Origin: JAXHUH01 sp034211175
GTDB lineage: Bacteria > Actinomycetota > Acidimicrobiia > Acidimicrobiales > CAIXPF01
Reading direction: 5' to 3'
Assembly: GCA_034211175.1 (NCBI GenBank)
Contig: JAXHUH010000055.1
Coordinates: 1 to 54,125, forward strand
DNA length: 54,125 nt
The notes below the pieces were generated by a model. The model searched no databases. It saw only the letters and a list, made by a program, of their open reading frames with translations, and was not told the origin of the DNA. Within the stretch, counting starts at the first letter, position 1. The number at the start of each line of letters is the position of its first letter. The position numbers were made by a program, and so were the translations under genes. Shown here piece after piece: positions 38,285-47,332 of this stretch.

Positions 38285-39499
38285 ATGACCGCACCGTTGG
38301 AGGGCATCCGGGTCCTCGAGCTGGCCAACTTCGCGGCCGCGCCGAGCGCGGCGGCGATCATGGCCGACCTCGGAGCCGAGGTCGTCAAGGTCGAGCCGAT
38401 CGCCGGTGACGCCATGTGGGGCACGATGCGCCAGGCCCGGATGCCGGAGGGCCAACCCAACCCCGACCACCCGATGCAGTTCGTCAACCGGGGCAAGCGG
38501 TCGGTGGCGATCGCCATCGACACCGACGACGGCGCCGCCCTCGTCCGACGCCTGATCTCGTCGAGCGACGTCGTGATCACCAACCTCCTCCCCGGGCGCC
38601 GGTCCCGCTACGGCCTCGCGCCCGCCGACCTGCTCGCCATCAAGGACGACCTGGTCGTCGGCGTGCTCACCGGCTACGGCGAGGAGGGCGACGAGATCGA
38701 CCGGCCGGGCTTCGACGTCACCGCCTTCTTCTCCCGCAGCGGCCTGGCCGGCCTCCCACCCGACCCGAGCGCCGGGCCGGTCAAGTTCCGTCCGGCCCAG
38801 GGTGACCACACCACCGGGCTCGCCCTCTTCGGCGGGATCATGGCCGCACTGCGGGCCCGTGACCTCGGCGGCGGTGGCCAGGTGGTCGAGGCGTCGCTCC
38901 TGCGTGCCGCCACGTGGACCGCGGCGTTCGACCTGGTGACCGCCCTGGTCGACGGCCGCTCGGCCACACCCCGGAACCGACGGGAGTCGGTGAGCGCCAT
39001 GGCCGAGGCGTACCCGTGCGCCGACGGGCGGTGGATCCAGCTCGCCATGGTCCACCCGACGGCGAAGTGGCCCGCGTTCTGCACGGCGATCGAACGGCCC
39101 GAGCTGATCGACCACGAGGTCTACGGGACACCGAAGGGCCGCTTCGACCACATGGCCGAGCTCATCGACCTGCTCGACGACGTCTTCCGCACCCGCACCC
39201 TGGTCGAGTGGGGCGAGCGGCTCGACGCCGAGGGCTGCGTGTGGGCGCCGGTGAACACCCCGGCCGAGGCCACGGTCGACCCCCAGGTCCGGGCGACGGG
39301 GGCGTTCGAGACCGTGGACCACCCCGACGGGCCGTTCGAGACCGTGGCGGTGCCGTTCCGCATGCCCGGCGCCGACGTCGGGGTCCGCGGGCCGTACCTC
39401 GGTCGGGGCGCCGACACCGACGACGTCCTGTCCGATCTGCTGGGCCTCGACGCCTCCGAGCTCGACCGCCTCCGCGGCGCGGGCGCCATCGGCGGCTGA
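38285..39499 (+). CDS. family III CoA-transferase (CaiB/BaiF type, 404 aa)
   Basis: Moves CoA between acyl acids. Family features are LEGIRVLELANFAAAPSAAA with MADLGAEVVKVEPIAGD, then NRGKRSVAIAID, the conserved DVVITNLLPGRRSRYGL and GVLTGYGEEG. The usual catalytic Asp lies further on; the region FDVTAFFSRSGLAGLPPDPS replaces the common 'yd...qa.sGl'. The C-terminus WGERLDAEGCVWAPVNTPAE is typical. At 404 aa it is of family length. The substrate is unknown. Confidence 0.92.
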   Translation: MTAPLEGIRVLELANFAAAPSAAAIMADLGAEVVKVEPIAGDAMWGTMRQARMPEGQPNPDHPMQFVNRGKRSVAIAIDTDDGAALVRRLISSSDVVITNLLPGRRSRYGLAPADLLAIKDDLVVGVLTGYGEEGDEIDRPGFDVTAFFSRSGLAGLPPDPSAGPVKFRPAQGDHTTGLALFGGIMAALRARDLGGGGQVVEASLLRAATWTAAFDLVTALVDGRSATPRNRRESVSAMAEAYPCADGRWIQLAMVHPTAKWPAFCTAIERPELIDHEVYGTPKGRFDHMAELIDLLDDVFRTRTLVEWGERLDAEGCVWAPVNTPAEATVDPQVRATGAFETVDHPDGPFETVAVPFRMPGADVGVRGPYLGRGADTDDVLSDLLGLDASELDRLRGAGAIGG

Positions 39500-39574
39500 C
39501 CGTGAGATGACGGCTCGGGAACGATCGCGTGATCGGGTGATTCACCGCCGGCCCTGAGTGGTAGAAGAGGCGGC

Positions 39575-39871
39575 GTGTCCATGTTCCTCGCCGTCCTCCG
39601 TCGATCCGGTCCCGAGTGGGACCCGGCGCGCCCGATGGAGGACCAGGCCGGCTGGGCGGACCACGCCGAGTTCATGAACCGACTCGTGACCGGCGGTGTC
39701 GTCGTCCTCGGCGGCCCACTGGCCGATGAGCAGCGGGTGGCGCTCGCGGTCCAGTCGGACTCCGAGGAGCACGTCCGCGCCACACTCGGCCGGGACCCGT
39801 GGAGCGGATCCCACCTCGAGGTCGAGTCGATCGACGAGTGGTCGATCCACCTCGACTCCCGCCTCCCCTAG
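39575..39871 (+). CDS. YciI-like domain protein (98 aa)
   Basis: A ferredoxin-like alpha/beta protein of the YciI/YCII family: FLAVLRRSGPEWDPARPMED, then HAEFMNRLVTGGVVVLGGPL ('G....gGp' core), and VRATLGRDPWSGSHLEVESI. Members resemble chloromuconolactone dehalogenase domains; the function is unknown. The GTG start has TAGAAG exactly 7 bases upstream; an ATG two codons later is the alternative. Its TAG stop overlaps the stop of the convergent DUF389 gene within CTAG. Confidence 0.85.
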   Translation: MSMFLAVLRRSGPEWDPARPMEDQAGWADHAEFMNRLVTGGVVVLGGPLADEQRVALAVQSDSEEHVRATLGRDPWSGSHLEVESIDEWSIHLDSRLP

Positions 39872-41589
39872 TCGGTTGCGACCTGCGAGGGGCCGACCAC
39901 CTCGACGGTCTGGACGCGGACCTGCAGCTCGACGGTGACGTTCCGGCCGAGCGCCGTCGACATCCGCTCCTGGAGCGCCTCCGCGGACGGCACCCCGGTC
40001 GGCGGGCCGACGATCGTGACCACGACGGTGGCTCCCTGCACCGAGACGTTCAGCGCGCTGTGCCGTGCCCGCGTCGGAGCGTCGCCCGGGCCGGCGACGT
40101 CGTCGGCCCGTAGCCACGCGTCGACCACCGTGTTCGCCCGGCCCGCCTCGATGGCGTTGGTCGCGACCTCACGACCGTTGAGGGCGAGCGCGCCGACGAC
40201 GAACACGGCGAGCGTGACGATCGCGGCCGAGGCGGTGCGCACGCGCTGCTGGTTCGGGCCGAGCGAGCGGATCGGCGTCAACCCCGTGACCACGAACGTG
40301 ATCCCGCCGACGATCACGATGGCGAGGGCGTTCGACGCGAACAGGAGCAGGGCGCCGATGCCCTCGTCGACCGCACCCGCGCCGAAGGCGATGCCGACGA
40401 CCGACAGCGGCGGGACCAGCGAGATGGCGATGGCGACGCCGGGCAGCGCCCCGGACACCCCGGGCCGCGACAGGCCGAACGCGCCCGCCGCGCCGGCCGC
40501 GATGGCGACGACGAGGTCGGGGATCGTCGGCGACGCACGCCCCAGGATCTGGGTGTTGGTCGACGGGTCGAGCGTGACCGGCGCGGCCCCGGCGAAGACG
40601 AACCCGACGAGGACGACCAGGACGACCGCGGACGAGACGAGGAGCGCCGCCCGCGCCAGCCGGTTCGGCCAACCCATGACGACGGTGACGGCGATGGCCA
40701 TCAGCGGGGTCATGAGCGGCGCGACGAGCATCGCCCCGATGACCGTGGCGGTCGAGTCGAGCAGCACCCCGCCGGCGGCGATGACGGCCGACAGCAGCAT
40801 CAGCACGTAGAACCGGCCGACCCTGGCGCGACCGTCCGGCCCCTCGAAGAAGAGGGATCGCAGCAGCTCGTTGCGGTCGTGCACGGGCAGCGACCGGTTC
40901 ACCAGCCAGTCGAGGACGACCCGACCGGCGTCGGCCAACGATGCGTCCGCGGCGGCCCCGGAGCCGATCGTCCGGGCGATGGCGACGAACCCGACGACCG
41001 CGAACGCGATGGCGCCCGACATGACCACGATGACCAGCAGGGCAGCGGGCCGCTGCCACAGGACCGCGGCGACGAAGAGCGCCGCGAGCGTCCGGGCGAT
41101 CGGCCAGGCGATCCCGCGCTCGGCCCGTCGGCGCAATGACCCGGCGAGGTCGACGAGCGGGACCACGACCAGCGCACCGGCGAGCACGCGCCCGGTGAGC
41201 CCGATCGACAGCCCCGGTCCGACCGTGATGACCGCGCCCAGCACGGTCACCGCCGCCGACCGCAGGATCAGGGCCCGACGCCGGGGCCGGGCTCGGACCA
41301 GCTGCCACAGTGAGGTCGCCCCGAGCGCGACGACGCCGACGCCGGCGAGCCGAACGACGACGCGGCTCGTCGGCTCGGGCCACAGCAGCGACACCAGCGC
41401 GAGCGTCGCCGCGAGCAGCGTGCGGACGACGAGCGGGTCGAGCAGGCGCCCCATGTGAACGTGCCGAACCTCGAACACGAACGGCAGGTCGTCCGCGAAC
41501 ACGTCCCGGTGACCGCCGTTCGCGGGAACCTCGTGCTCACCGGGACCGACGTCGACGTCGTTGTCCGGGGACCCGCCGGCACGCTCCAT
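39868..41589 (-). CDS. DUF389 multi-span membrane protein (573 aa)
   Basis: The N-terminal part after a polar head contains about five hydrophobic helices (LVVRTLLAATLALVSLLW, VLGAVITVGPGLSIGLTG and others). The DUF389 domain follows: FYVLMLLSAVIAAGGVLLDS, ATVIGAMLVAPLMTPLMAIA, GALPGVAIAISLVPPLSVVG and LLLFASNALAIVIVGGITF. The function of the family is unknown; the extra N-terminal membrane region makes this a longer two-part version. A C-terminal soluble segment has a periodic beta/alpha pattern. The ATG at 41589 is supported by TACGTT 7 bases upstream. It ends four bases inside the convergent YciI gene. Confidence 0.88.
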   Translation of the reverse strand: MERAGGSPDNDVDVGPGEHEVPANGGHRDVFADDLPFVFEVRHVHMGRLLDPLVVRTLLAATLALVSLLWPEPTSRVVVRLAGVGVVALGATSLWQLVRARPRRRALILRSAAVTVLGAVITVGPGLSIGLTGRVLAGALVVVPLVDLAGSLRRRAERGIAWPIARTLAALFVAAVLWQRPAALLVIVVMSGAIAFAVVGFVAIARTIGSGAAADASLADAGRVVLDWLVNRSLPVHDRNELLRSLFFEGPDGRARVGRFYVLMLLSAVIAAGGVLLDSTATVIGAMLVAPLMTPLMAIAVTVVMGWPNRLARAALLVSSAVVLVVLVGFVFAGAAPVTLDPSTNTQILGRASPTIPDLVVAIAAGAAGAFGLSRPGVSGALPGVAIAISLVPPLSVVGIAFGAGAVDEGIGALLLFASNALAIVIVGGITFVVTGLTPIRSLGPNQQRVRTASAAIVTLAVFVVGALALNGREVATNAIEAGRANTVVDAWLRADDVAGPGDAPTRARHSALNVSVQGATVVVTIVGPPTGVPSAEALQERMSTALGRNVTVELQVRVQTVEVVGPSQVATD

Positions 41590-41596
41590 CGTCTCG

Positions 41597-41602
41597 AACG
41601 TA
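41597..41602 (-). promoter_or_regulatory. -10 hexamer of the DUF389 gene, leaderless
   Basis: TACGTT on the minus strand, 7 bases before the ATG. Confidence 0.5.
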
Positions 41603-41727
41603 GTTCGTCGACTCCACCGCCGATGACGCCTCGACGCCGGCCACGACGACGCGACTCGGGCGACGACGGCTCTGCGAGCGTTGCGCGTTCGGCGCCGCCG
41701 CCGACTCGGCGGATGGGTGAGCGGGGT

Positions 41728-41733
41728 TACACT
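41728..41733 (+). promoter_or_regulatory. -10 hexamer of the GntR gene, leaderless
   Basis: TACACT followed by 8 bases and the GTG start. Confidence 0.5.
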
Positions 41734-41741
41734 CCGGCGCC

Positions 41742-42452
41742 GTGGCCCGAGCCGACGCCGTCTCGTCCGACCTGCTGCCGATCCTGGCCCGGACGATCGA
41801 GGCCGGCGAGCCGCTGCCATCGGAGGAGGCGCTGGCCGAGGTGCTCGGCACCAGCCGGCCGACCATCCGCGAGGCGCTCATCCGGATGGAGGCGAACGGG
41901 CTCGTCCGACGCCTCCACGGGTCGGGCACGTTCCCCAACCCGGCGGCCACACAGGTGCCGATCCGGCTCGACCAGTCGACCGACTTCGCCGACCGCCTCG
42001 CCGCCGTCGGCTTCGACGCGTCGGTCGAGGTCCTCGCCGCCGAGGTGCTCCCGGCGGGGTCGCCGGTGCCGCCGAGGCTCGACGCCCAGGACGACCGGGT
42101 CCTGCGCACCGTGAAGCGGTGGCGGGCCGACGGGGTGGTGGCAGTCGTGGCCGTCGACCACGTGCCGCTGGACCGCCGGGTCGGCAACGATGCCGCGGTC
42201 GCGACGGCGTCCGAGCCGGTGCTGGCGCTCGCCGGCGCGGTCGGGCTCGGCCGGGCCGACTGGATGTGCACGTGGCCGGCGGCGGTCGAGCTGGACGACG
42301 AGCTCGCCGGGCTCCTCGAGCTCGAGCCGGGCCGGTCCGTCCTGCGCACCGAGCAACTCGGCGTCGAGCGGCACGGCCGCCACGTGTTCCACGCCGTCGA
42401 GCACCACCGGCCCGATCTCGTCGAGTACGGCCTGGTGCGCACCGTCTACTGA
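41742..42452 (+). CDS. GntR-family regulator, HutC/UTRA type (236 aa)
   Basis: Winged helix-turn-helix at residues 12-65 (LPSEEALAEVLGTSRPTIRE, ALIRMEANGLVRRLHGSGTF). The C-terminal UTRA-like effector domain has VLRTVKRWRADGVVAVVAVD, and ends VLRTEQLGVERHGRHVFHAV then EHHRPDLVEYGLVRTVY. It is likely to repress itself and neighbours until a small ligand binds. The next gene, a Rieske oxygenase, starts 108 bases downstream with its own promoter, and a GTTCGGAAC element (42518-42526) lies just upstream of that promoter; regulation of it is an inference. The start is GTG, leaderless. Confidence 0.88.
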   Translation: MARADAVSSDLLPILARTIEAGEPLPSEEALAEVLGTSRPTIREALIRMEANGLVRRLHGSGTFPNPAATQVPIRLDQSTDFADRLAAVGFDASVEVLAAEVLPAGSPVPPRLDAQDDRVLRTVKRWRADGVVAVVAVDHVPLDRRVGNDAAVATASEPVLALAGAVGLGRADWMCTWPAAVELDDELAGLLELEPGRSVLRTEQLGVERHGRHVFHAVEHHRPDLVEYGLVRTVY

Positions 42453-42517
42453 GCCGGGCTGAACCGCGGCGCCGCTGGAAGACCCTCCCGACCAGGATCT
42501 TCACCAGCAACTGATCG

Positions 42518-42526
42518 GTTCGGAAC
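42518..42526. promoter_or_regulatory. possible operator upstream of the Rieske oxygenase
   Basis: GTTCGGAAC is an odd-length palindrome (GTTC-G-GAAC), followed shortly by TCCGGA. It lies about 22 bases before the -10 hexamer, in -35 territory. It is a candidate site for the adjacent GntR protein. Confidence 0.3.
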
Positions 42527-42547
42527 ACTCCGGAAACAACGTCGTCA

Positions 42548-42553
42548 TACGTT
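42548..42553 (+). promoter_or_regulatory. -10 hexamer of the Rieske oxygenase gene, leaderless
   Basis: TACGTT followed by 7 bases and the ATG. Confidence 0.5.
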
Positions 42554-42560
42554 CTGGGCC

Positions 42561-43571
42561 ATGTCCCTCGACCTGAGCTCGTCGACCGGCAGCCACCTCC
42601 TCGACGACCCCGCGTTCCGCCACTTCTGGTACCCGGTGGCCCGGGCCGACGCCCTGGCCGACGGGCCGGTCACCCGCCACCTCCTCGGCGAGGAGCTGGT
42701 CCTGTGGTCGCCGGCGCCGGGCATCGTGTCCGCCGCCACCAACCGCTGCCCCCACCGCGACGCCCGCCTGTCGACCGGCTGGGTCGAGACGTGCGGCCTC
42801 GTGTGCCCGTACCACGGCTGGGCCTTCGGGGAGGACGGCCGGGCGACCCGCATCCCCCAGCTCGCCGAGGGCGCCGCCGTGCCGCCCAAGGCCGCGCTCA
42901 CCACCTACCGGGCGGCCGAGCGCTACGGCTGGGTGTGGGTCGCGCTCGACGAGCCCCGCCAGCCGATCCCCGACCTGCCCGACATCGACGAGAAGGGCTG
43001 GCGGGTCGTCTACGAGCCCGAGTCGGACTGGGACTGCACGGCGCTGCACCTCATCGACAACAACATCGACCCGGCCCACATCGCCTGGGTCCACCAGAAC
43101 AGCTTCGGCACCCCGGAGCGCCCCGAGGTCGACGTGCCCGGCGTCGAGCGCGACGAGCTCGGGATGGTCATGACCTACGAGGTCGCGGTCGAGAGCCGCC
43201 CGGGCGAGATCGGCGGCACGATCCGCTCAACGGTCAACCGGCTGTGGGGCCCGTTCCTCATGATCAACCGGATCACCTACCCCGACGGCGTCGTCCACCT
43301 GATGGTCAAGGCGTGCACCCCGGCGACGGCGACCACCACCCGCCAGCTGCAGATGGTCGTGCGCAGCGACTCCGAGGAGGAGCGCCCCGCCGCCGACATC
43401 ATCGCCTTCGACGCCCAGGTCTGGGACGAGGACAAGGCGGTGCTGGAGCACTGCTGGACCGACTACCGGCTCGACCTGGTCGACAACGTCCACCTCAAGA
43501 CCGACCGGCCGTCGATCGAGTACCGCCGCTGGATCAGCGACATCGTCGCCGCCGGCTCCGCAACCACCTGA
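42561..43571 (+). CDS. Rieske non-heme iron oxygenase, alpha subunit type (336 aa)
   Basis: The N-terminal Rieske [2Fe-2S] domain has the ligands Cys63-x-His65 (CPHRD) and Cys82-x2-His85 (CPYHGW). The C-terminal catalytic domain carries the iron-site motif NNIDPAHIAWVH, whose Asp and two His match the bridging and facial-triad region. At 336 aa it resembles the vanillate O-demethylase/pheophorbide-oxygenase-like group rather than the longer ring-hydroxylating dioxygenases. No ferredoxin or reductase gene is adjacent, so the electron donor must come from elsewhere. The substrate is unknown. A leaderless promoter is present. The 183 bases after it hold no gene that I can see. Confidence 0.92.
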   Translation: MSLDLSSSTGSHLLDDPAFRHFWYPVARADALADGPVTRHLLGEELVLWSPAPGIVSAATNRCPHRDARLSTGWVETCGLVCPYHGWAFGEDGRATRIPQLAEGAAVPPKAALTTYRAAERYGWVWVALDEPRQPIPDLPDIDEKGWRVVYEPESDWDCTALHLIDNNIDPAHIAWVHQNSFGTPERPEVDVPGVERDELGMVMTYEVAVESRPGEIGGTIRSTVNRLWGPFLMINRITYPDGVVHLMVKACTPATATTTRQLQMVVRSDSEEERPAADIIAFDAQVWDEDKAVLEHCWTDYRLDLVDNVHLKTDRPSIEYRRWISDIVAAGSATT

Positions 43572-43754
43572 TCGGTCGGACGGCTGCACCACCGGTCGTC
43601 GCCCCTGCCGCTCGCGACAGCGTCGCCTCCCCCGCTGCCGCTCGAGCGGAGGGGCGGCGATCGGGTCTTGCCGCAACGCCCTGACCGGCGCCGGCCGTTC
43701 AGCGGTCGGGGCTGTCCTCGTCGTCGCGGATGAGCTGGACCGGCTCGACGCGGC

Positions 43755-44213
43755 TCACGGGGTGATGCCGCCGAGGATGCGGAGGTCGTCGGCGTCGAGC
43801 TCGTCGGCCGGGCCGCGGCGGATCAGGTCGGCGAAGCCGTCGTCGGGGTCCATCGTCGTGATCGCGTAGAGCCGGCCGGTCCCGGTGTTGCGGATCTGGT
43901 GGACCGAGCCGGGTGGGAGCACGAGGAGCTGACCGGCCCGGACCGGCACCTCCGCCCCATCGCTGGTGGCGATCCCTTCGCCGGCGAGGAACCAGAACGT
44001 CTCGGTCGAGCGGGGATGGCTGTTCGGTGGCTGCGAGCCGCCCGGGTCCCAGATCTCGTACGACACGCTCGGCTCGTCGGGGCCACCGGGGGCGCGGACG
44101 ACGGCCAGCTTCACCGTGTCGCCCGCCGTGATCCGGTGGCAGGGCGCGTCGGCCGCGTCGAACAGCTCGTAGCTCGTGGTGTGGCCCGATGGCTCGCTGG
44201 AGGGGGTCGGCAT
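43755..44213 (-). CDS. cupin-domain protein (152 aa)
   Basis: A single conserved beta-barrel. Metal-binding-type residues are seen in PPNSHPRSTETFWFLAGEGI (His-x, Glu and aromatic positions of motif 1) and VRAGQLLVLPPGSVHQIRNT (motif 2, with Pro-Gly and His). The tail GFADLIRRGPADELDADDLR is helical. The function is open: a dioxygenase-like or a sugar-binding cupin. The ATG is preceded at 7 bases by TAGGTT, which rules out the longer frame. Confidence 0.87.
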   Translation of the reverse strand: MPTPSSEPSGHTTSYELFDAADAPCHRITAGDTVKLAVVRAPGGPDEPSVSYEIWDPGGSQPPNSHPRSTETFWFLAGEGIATSDGAEVPVRAGQLLVLPPGSVHQIRNTGTGRLYAITTMDPDDGFADLIRRGPADELDADDLRILGGITP

Positions 44214-44220
44214 CGACGTC

Positions 44221-44226
44221 AACCTA
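44221..44226 (-). promoter_or_regulatory. -10 hexamer of the cupin gene, leaderless
   Basis: TAGGTT on the minus strand, 7 bases before the ATG. Confidence 0.5.
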
Positions 44227-44299
44227 CGACGACGTTGTTTCCGTGGCGTGTCCTGGTTCCGCCGGATGTCCGCTCCGGCGGGCACCCGGCGACCCGAGC

Positions 44300-45289
44300 T
44301 CAGAGGGTGGTGCCGGCGGGCTCACGGTCGACCCACCGCTGGAACGCGGCGAGGTCGACGTTGCTGCCGCACAGGATCGTCGCGACGCGGCGGCCGGCGA
44401 AGCGGGCGGGGCCCTCGAGCACCGCGGCGACTCCGAGCGCGGCCGACGGCTCCACGACCAGGCCGGCGTGTTCGTAGAGGAGGCGCATGCCGGCGACGAT
44501 CGACGCCTCCTCGACGAGCAGCGCGTCATCGGCGACGACGAGGAGGTCGGCCAGCACCTCGGGGATCGGGTGGCGCCCGGCGACGCCGTCGGCGATCGTG
44601 TCGATCCGCTCGGTCGTGACCACCTCGCCGGCGTGGAACGACCGGGTCATGGCCGGCGCCCCGCTCGGCTGGACGCAGACGACCTCGGTGCCGGGTCGCA
44701 GCTGCTTCAACACGTACCCGACACCCGTGGCCATCGCCCCGCCGCCGAGCGCGACGAGCACGATCTCGGGAGCCGGGTCGAGCTCGGCCAGCTCCAACCC
44801 GATGGTCGCCGCCCCCTCGCAGGTCTCGAGGTCGAGGCTGTCCTCCACGAGCCGGATCCCCCGCTCGTCGGCGATGGCGACGGCCAGGGCGCGGGCATCC
44901 TCGATGTCACCGTCGACCAGCACGAGCTCCGCACCGAGCGCCCGGATGCGGTCGAGCTTGCCCGGGTTCGCGGACCTCGCTGCGACCACCGTGACCGGGA
45001 TCGCCCGGCGCCGGCCCGACCACGCCAGCGCCTGGCCGAGGTTGCCGGCGCTGGCGCACACCGCGCCCCGCCCGTCGAGCGCGCTCGTCACCAGCTCGGT
45101 CCCCCGCCCCTTGAAGCACCGCACCGGGTTGGCCGTCTCCAGCTTGATGAGCGCCTCGCAGCCGAGGCGGTCGCCGAGCGGATCGCACACGTAGGTCGGC
45201 GTGTCGAGGAAGACCGGGTCGATCGCCGAACGTGCCGCGCGGATCCGATCGAGATCGAGGCGCGTCGATGGCGACGGAGTCGTGGTCAC
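44300..45289 (-). CDS. PLP-dependent threonine/serine dehydratase-like protein (329 aa)
   Basis: Fold type II PLP enzyme. The PLP lysine lies in NPVRCFKGRG, the substrate loop is CASAGNLGQALAWSG, the phosphate-binding glycine loop is VALGGGAMATGVGYVLKQL and the pyridine-nitrogen region near the end is ATILCGSNVDL. The length suits catabolic threonine dehydratases and serine racemases, without the regulatory ACT domain. The start is taken at a GTG, since TACGTT stands 7 bases upstream. It lies 86 bases upstream of the cupin gene on the same strand, but both have their own promoters. Confidence 0.9.
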   Translation of the reverse strand: MTTTPSPSTRLDLDRIRAARSAIDPVFLDTPTYVCDPLGDRLGCEALIKLETANPVRCFKGRGTELVTSALDGRGAVCASAGNLGQALAWSGRRRAIPVTVVAARSANPGKLDRIRALGAELVLVDGDIEDARALAVAIADERGIRLVEDSLDLETCEGAATIGLELAELDPAPEIVLVALGGGAMATGVGYVLKQLRPGTEVVCVQPSGAPAMTRSFHAGEVVTTERIDTIADGVAGRHPIPEVLADLLVVADDALLVEEASIVAGMRLLYEHAGLVVEPSAALGVAAVLEGPARFAGRRVATILCGSNVDLAAFQRWVDREPAGTTL

Positions 45290-45296
45290 CCGGGCG

Positions 45297-45302
45297 AACG
45301 TA
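45297..45302 (-). promoter_or_regulatory. -10 hexamer of the PLP enzyme gene, leaderless
   Basis: TACGTT on the minus strand, 7 bases before the GTG; it decides the start. Confidence 0.5.
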
Positions 45303-45395
45303 ACGCCGGGCCCGAGCGCGCGAGCAGGCCGATCGGCGACGGATTGGACACGGTCGTGGGTCGGGCCCGCGATCGGCGACCCGGAGTCGGACCCG

Positions 45396-46277
45396 TCAGA
45401 TGCCGAGCGGGTGGGCCTCGTCGACGGTGTAGCGGTAGAACGCGCCGTCCGGCCACTGCGGGGTGTCCCACCCCCACCCACCGGTACCGGCGCCGGCGAT
45501 CACCACGCCGTCGGGGCCGGTCAGCTCACCGTCGACATGGGCGCCGAACGGCTCGAACCCGGGCGGGTCGAGCCGGTCGCTCCAGCGGTCGAGCGACAAG
45601 GAGCGGAGCCGGCCGTCGTCGCCGACGGTGACCTCGACGTCGACGGACTCGCCCAGCGCGGCGAGGCGCACGACCGCCCGGCGATGGTCGACCGGGGTCC
45701 ACACGGCGCCGGCCTGGGGTGTGAGCGCCTGGGGCAACCACGCCACCGTCTCCGCCACGAGGCGGCCGATCGCGCTGCGGGTCACGTCCGGCCCGGACCC
45801 ACGGGCCACGGGCACCAGGCCCCACAACCGGAAGTCCATCGCTGCGCCGGCGGCGGTGAGCACGTCGGATCCGGTGACCCTCATGAGGCCCGAGCCCACG
45901 ACCGGCTTCCACACGAAGCCCGCTCCCGCGACCAGGAGCTGGTCCGCGGTGAACGGCATCCAGCGCTTGCCCAGGCGGATCTCGCCGGACTGCGAGAGCG
46001 TGGTCGCCATCGCCAGCGGCGCGCCCTCGGGCAGCACCCGACCCAGGAAGCGCCGCGCCGGGTCGGGAAGGTCACGCAAGGTCGCCGGGTCGAAGCGCTC
46101 GACCGCGGGCGCGACCTCCGTCGTCAGCTCCCGCCAGACGACGTCCGCGTCCGCGGGCCGACGCTGCGAACGTTCCCGGCGGACACGCTCGGCGGGACGG
46201 GCTGCAGCCATCGTCACCGGCGTGGCGAGCGGTTCGGCGTGTCGGGCCGACGACCGGTGGAAGTGGAGGACAAGCAT
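45396..46277 (-). CDS. DUF6544 family protein (293 aa)
   Basis: Matches the DUF6544 pattern: DLPDPARRFLGRVLPEGAPL, GEIRLGKRWMPFTADQLLVA, GFVWKPVVGSGLMRVTGSDV, MDFRLWGLVPVARGSGPDVT and ETVAWLPQALTPQAGAVWTP. The family has no assigned activity and looks like a lipid- or steroid-binding beta-barrel fold. The ATG has a GGAAGGAG ribosome site. The first 35 residues (MLVLHFHRSSARHAEPLATP) are polar and differ from the rest. It stands alone between the lipoprotein and PLP genes. Confidence 0.8.
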   Translation of the reverse strand: MLVLHFHRSSARHAEPLATPVTMAAARPAERVRRERSQRRPADADVVWRELTTEVAPAVERFDPATLRDLPDPARRFLGRVLPEGAPLAMATTLSQSGEIRLGKRWMPFTADQLLVAGAGFVWKPVVGSGLMRVTGSDVLTAAGAAMDFRLWGLVPVARGSGPDVTRSAIGRLVAETVAWLPQALTPQAGAVWTPVDHRRAVVRLAALGESVDVEVTVGDDGRLRSLSLDRWSDRLDPPGFEPFGAHVDGELTGPDGVVIAGAGTGGWGWDTPQWPDGAFYRYTVDEAHPLGI

Positions 46278-46430
46278 GGGCGCTCCTTCCCACCCTCGAT
46301 CCTGCGCCACGGCTGCCCGGAGGAGCAGGGCCGAAGGTCGGGAAGCGTCGCCGATGCACGAGGTCACCGCCGGTGATCGGCTGGGGTGGCCCGCCCCGAC
46401 CGGCCGGCGCCGAGCCTCGGACCATGACCG

Positions 46431-47213
46431 TCAGCCAACGGCGGACTCGCAGATCGGGCCGAGGTAGCCGTCGATCACGTCGATGGCCTCCTGCGCACCG
46501 GGCTCACCGGCGACGAGCAGCAGGGCGGCGAGGACGCCCGGCGGGACGTCGTCGCCGAGGAGGGCCTGGAGCGCCCCGAGGTCGACGTCGGTGGCGGTGC
46601 CGTCGGCGACCGACGAGTAGAAGACGCAGAGCAGCGCAGCGTCGTCGGCACCCTCGGCCACGACCGTCTCGACCCGCTCGTTCAGCTCGGCGCACGCCAG
46701 CGGGTCCCCGCCGACGCAGTCGTCGCGCAACAGGTCGCTCGGCGCCTGGGTGAGGGCGTTGCCGAGCCCGTAGGCGTCCTCCGCGGTCAGCCCGGCGGCC
46801 TCGAGCTGCTCGCACGAGCCGGCCTCGTTCTCGCCGTAGAGGCAGTCGAGGAGGAGGTCGACGTACACCGGGTCGTCCACGCTGACCTCGAACGCCGGCG
46901 CGTCGCCGGCCGTGGTCCCGGTGGTGTCGTCGCTCGTGTCCGGGGTCTCGGACGCGGTCGTCGTGGTCGCCTCGGCGGTGTCGTCCGGCGTCGCGGTCGT
47001 GGTCGTGTCCTCGGCGGTGTCGTCCGGCGTCGAGGTCGTGGTGGTCGTCTCGTCGGCCTCGTCGTCGGGCACACCTCCGCAGGCGGCGACGACCAGGACG
47101 GCAGCACCGATCACGGCCGCCAACCGGCCCCGGGAGCGGCGGCGGGCGGTGGGGCCCGGTCGCTCCGGGAGCGGCCGGCCCCCCGGGAACACATGACGGT
47201 CGTTCGTCCTCAT
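46431..47213 (-). CDS. Thr/Asp-rich lipoprotein (260 aa)
   Basis: An exported lipoprotein: after a basic head the membrane segment AAVIGAAVLVVAAC ends in a lipobox Cys. A disordered linker of about 65 residues follows, rich in Thr, Asp and Glu, with repeated TPDDTAE(D/A)TTTTA units. The C-terminal domain has paired Cys (LLLDCLYGENEAGSCEQLEA, DDCVGGDPLACAEL), suggesting disulfides, and ends in a helical part. No family is recognised. The ATG has TACGGT 7 bases upstream. It is divergent from the padR operon. Confidence 0.75.
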   Translation of the reverse strand: MRTNDRHVFPGGRPLPERPGPTARRRSRGRLAAVIGAAVLVVAACGGVPDDEADETTTTTSTPDDTAEDTTTTATPDDTAEATTTTASETPDTSDDTTGTTAGDAPAFEVSVDDPVYVDLLLDCLYGENEAGSCEQLEAAGLTAEDAYGLGNALTQAPSDLLRDDCVGGDPLACAELNERVETVVAEGADDAALLCVFYSSVADGTATDVDLGALQALLGDDVPPGVLAALLLVAGEPGAQEAIDVIDGYLGPICESAVG

Positions 47214-47220
47214 CAGGCGC

Positions 47221-47226
47221 ACCGTA
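47221..47226 (-). promoter_or_regulatory. -10 hexamer of the lipoprotein gene, leaderless
   Basis: TACGGT on the minus strand, 7 bases before the ATG. Confidence 0.5.
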
Positions 47227-47305
47227 CGCCGGTCAGCCCGCCGGTGGGTGGACCCGGCACGCGCCCGTCGGCGCCACGGGAGGAGCATCGTTGCTTGCTG
47301 TTGCG

Positions 47306-47332
47306 TCGCGCAGTACCGTGCTTCGCGCAGTA
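47306..47332. promoter_or_regulatory. direct repeat upstream of padR
   Basis: TCGCGCAGTA occurs at 47306-47315 and 47323-47332 (17-base period). GTGCT and AGCAC flank the second copy as an inverted pair (47318-47322 and 47340-47344). It is a candidate autoregulatory operator of the PadR protein. Confidence 0.4.
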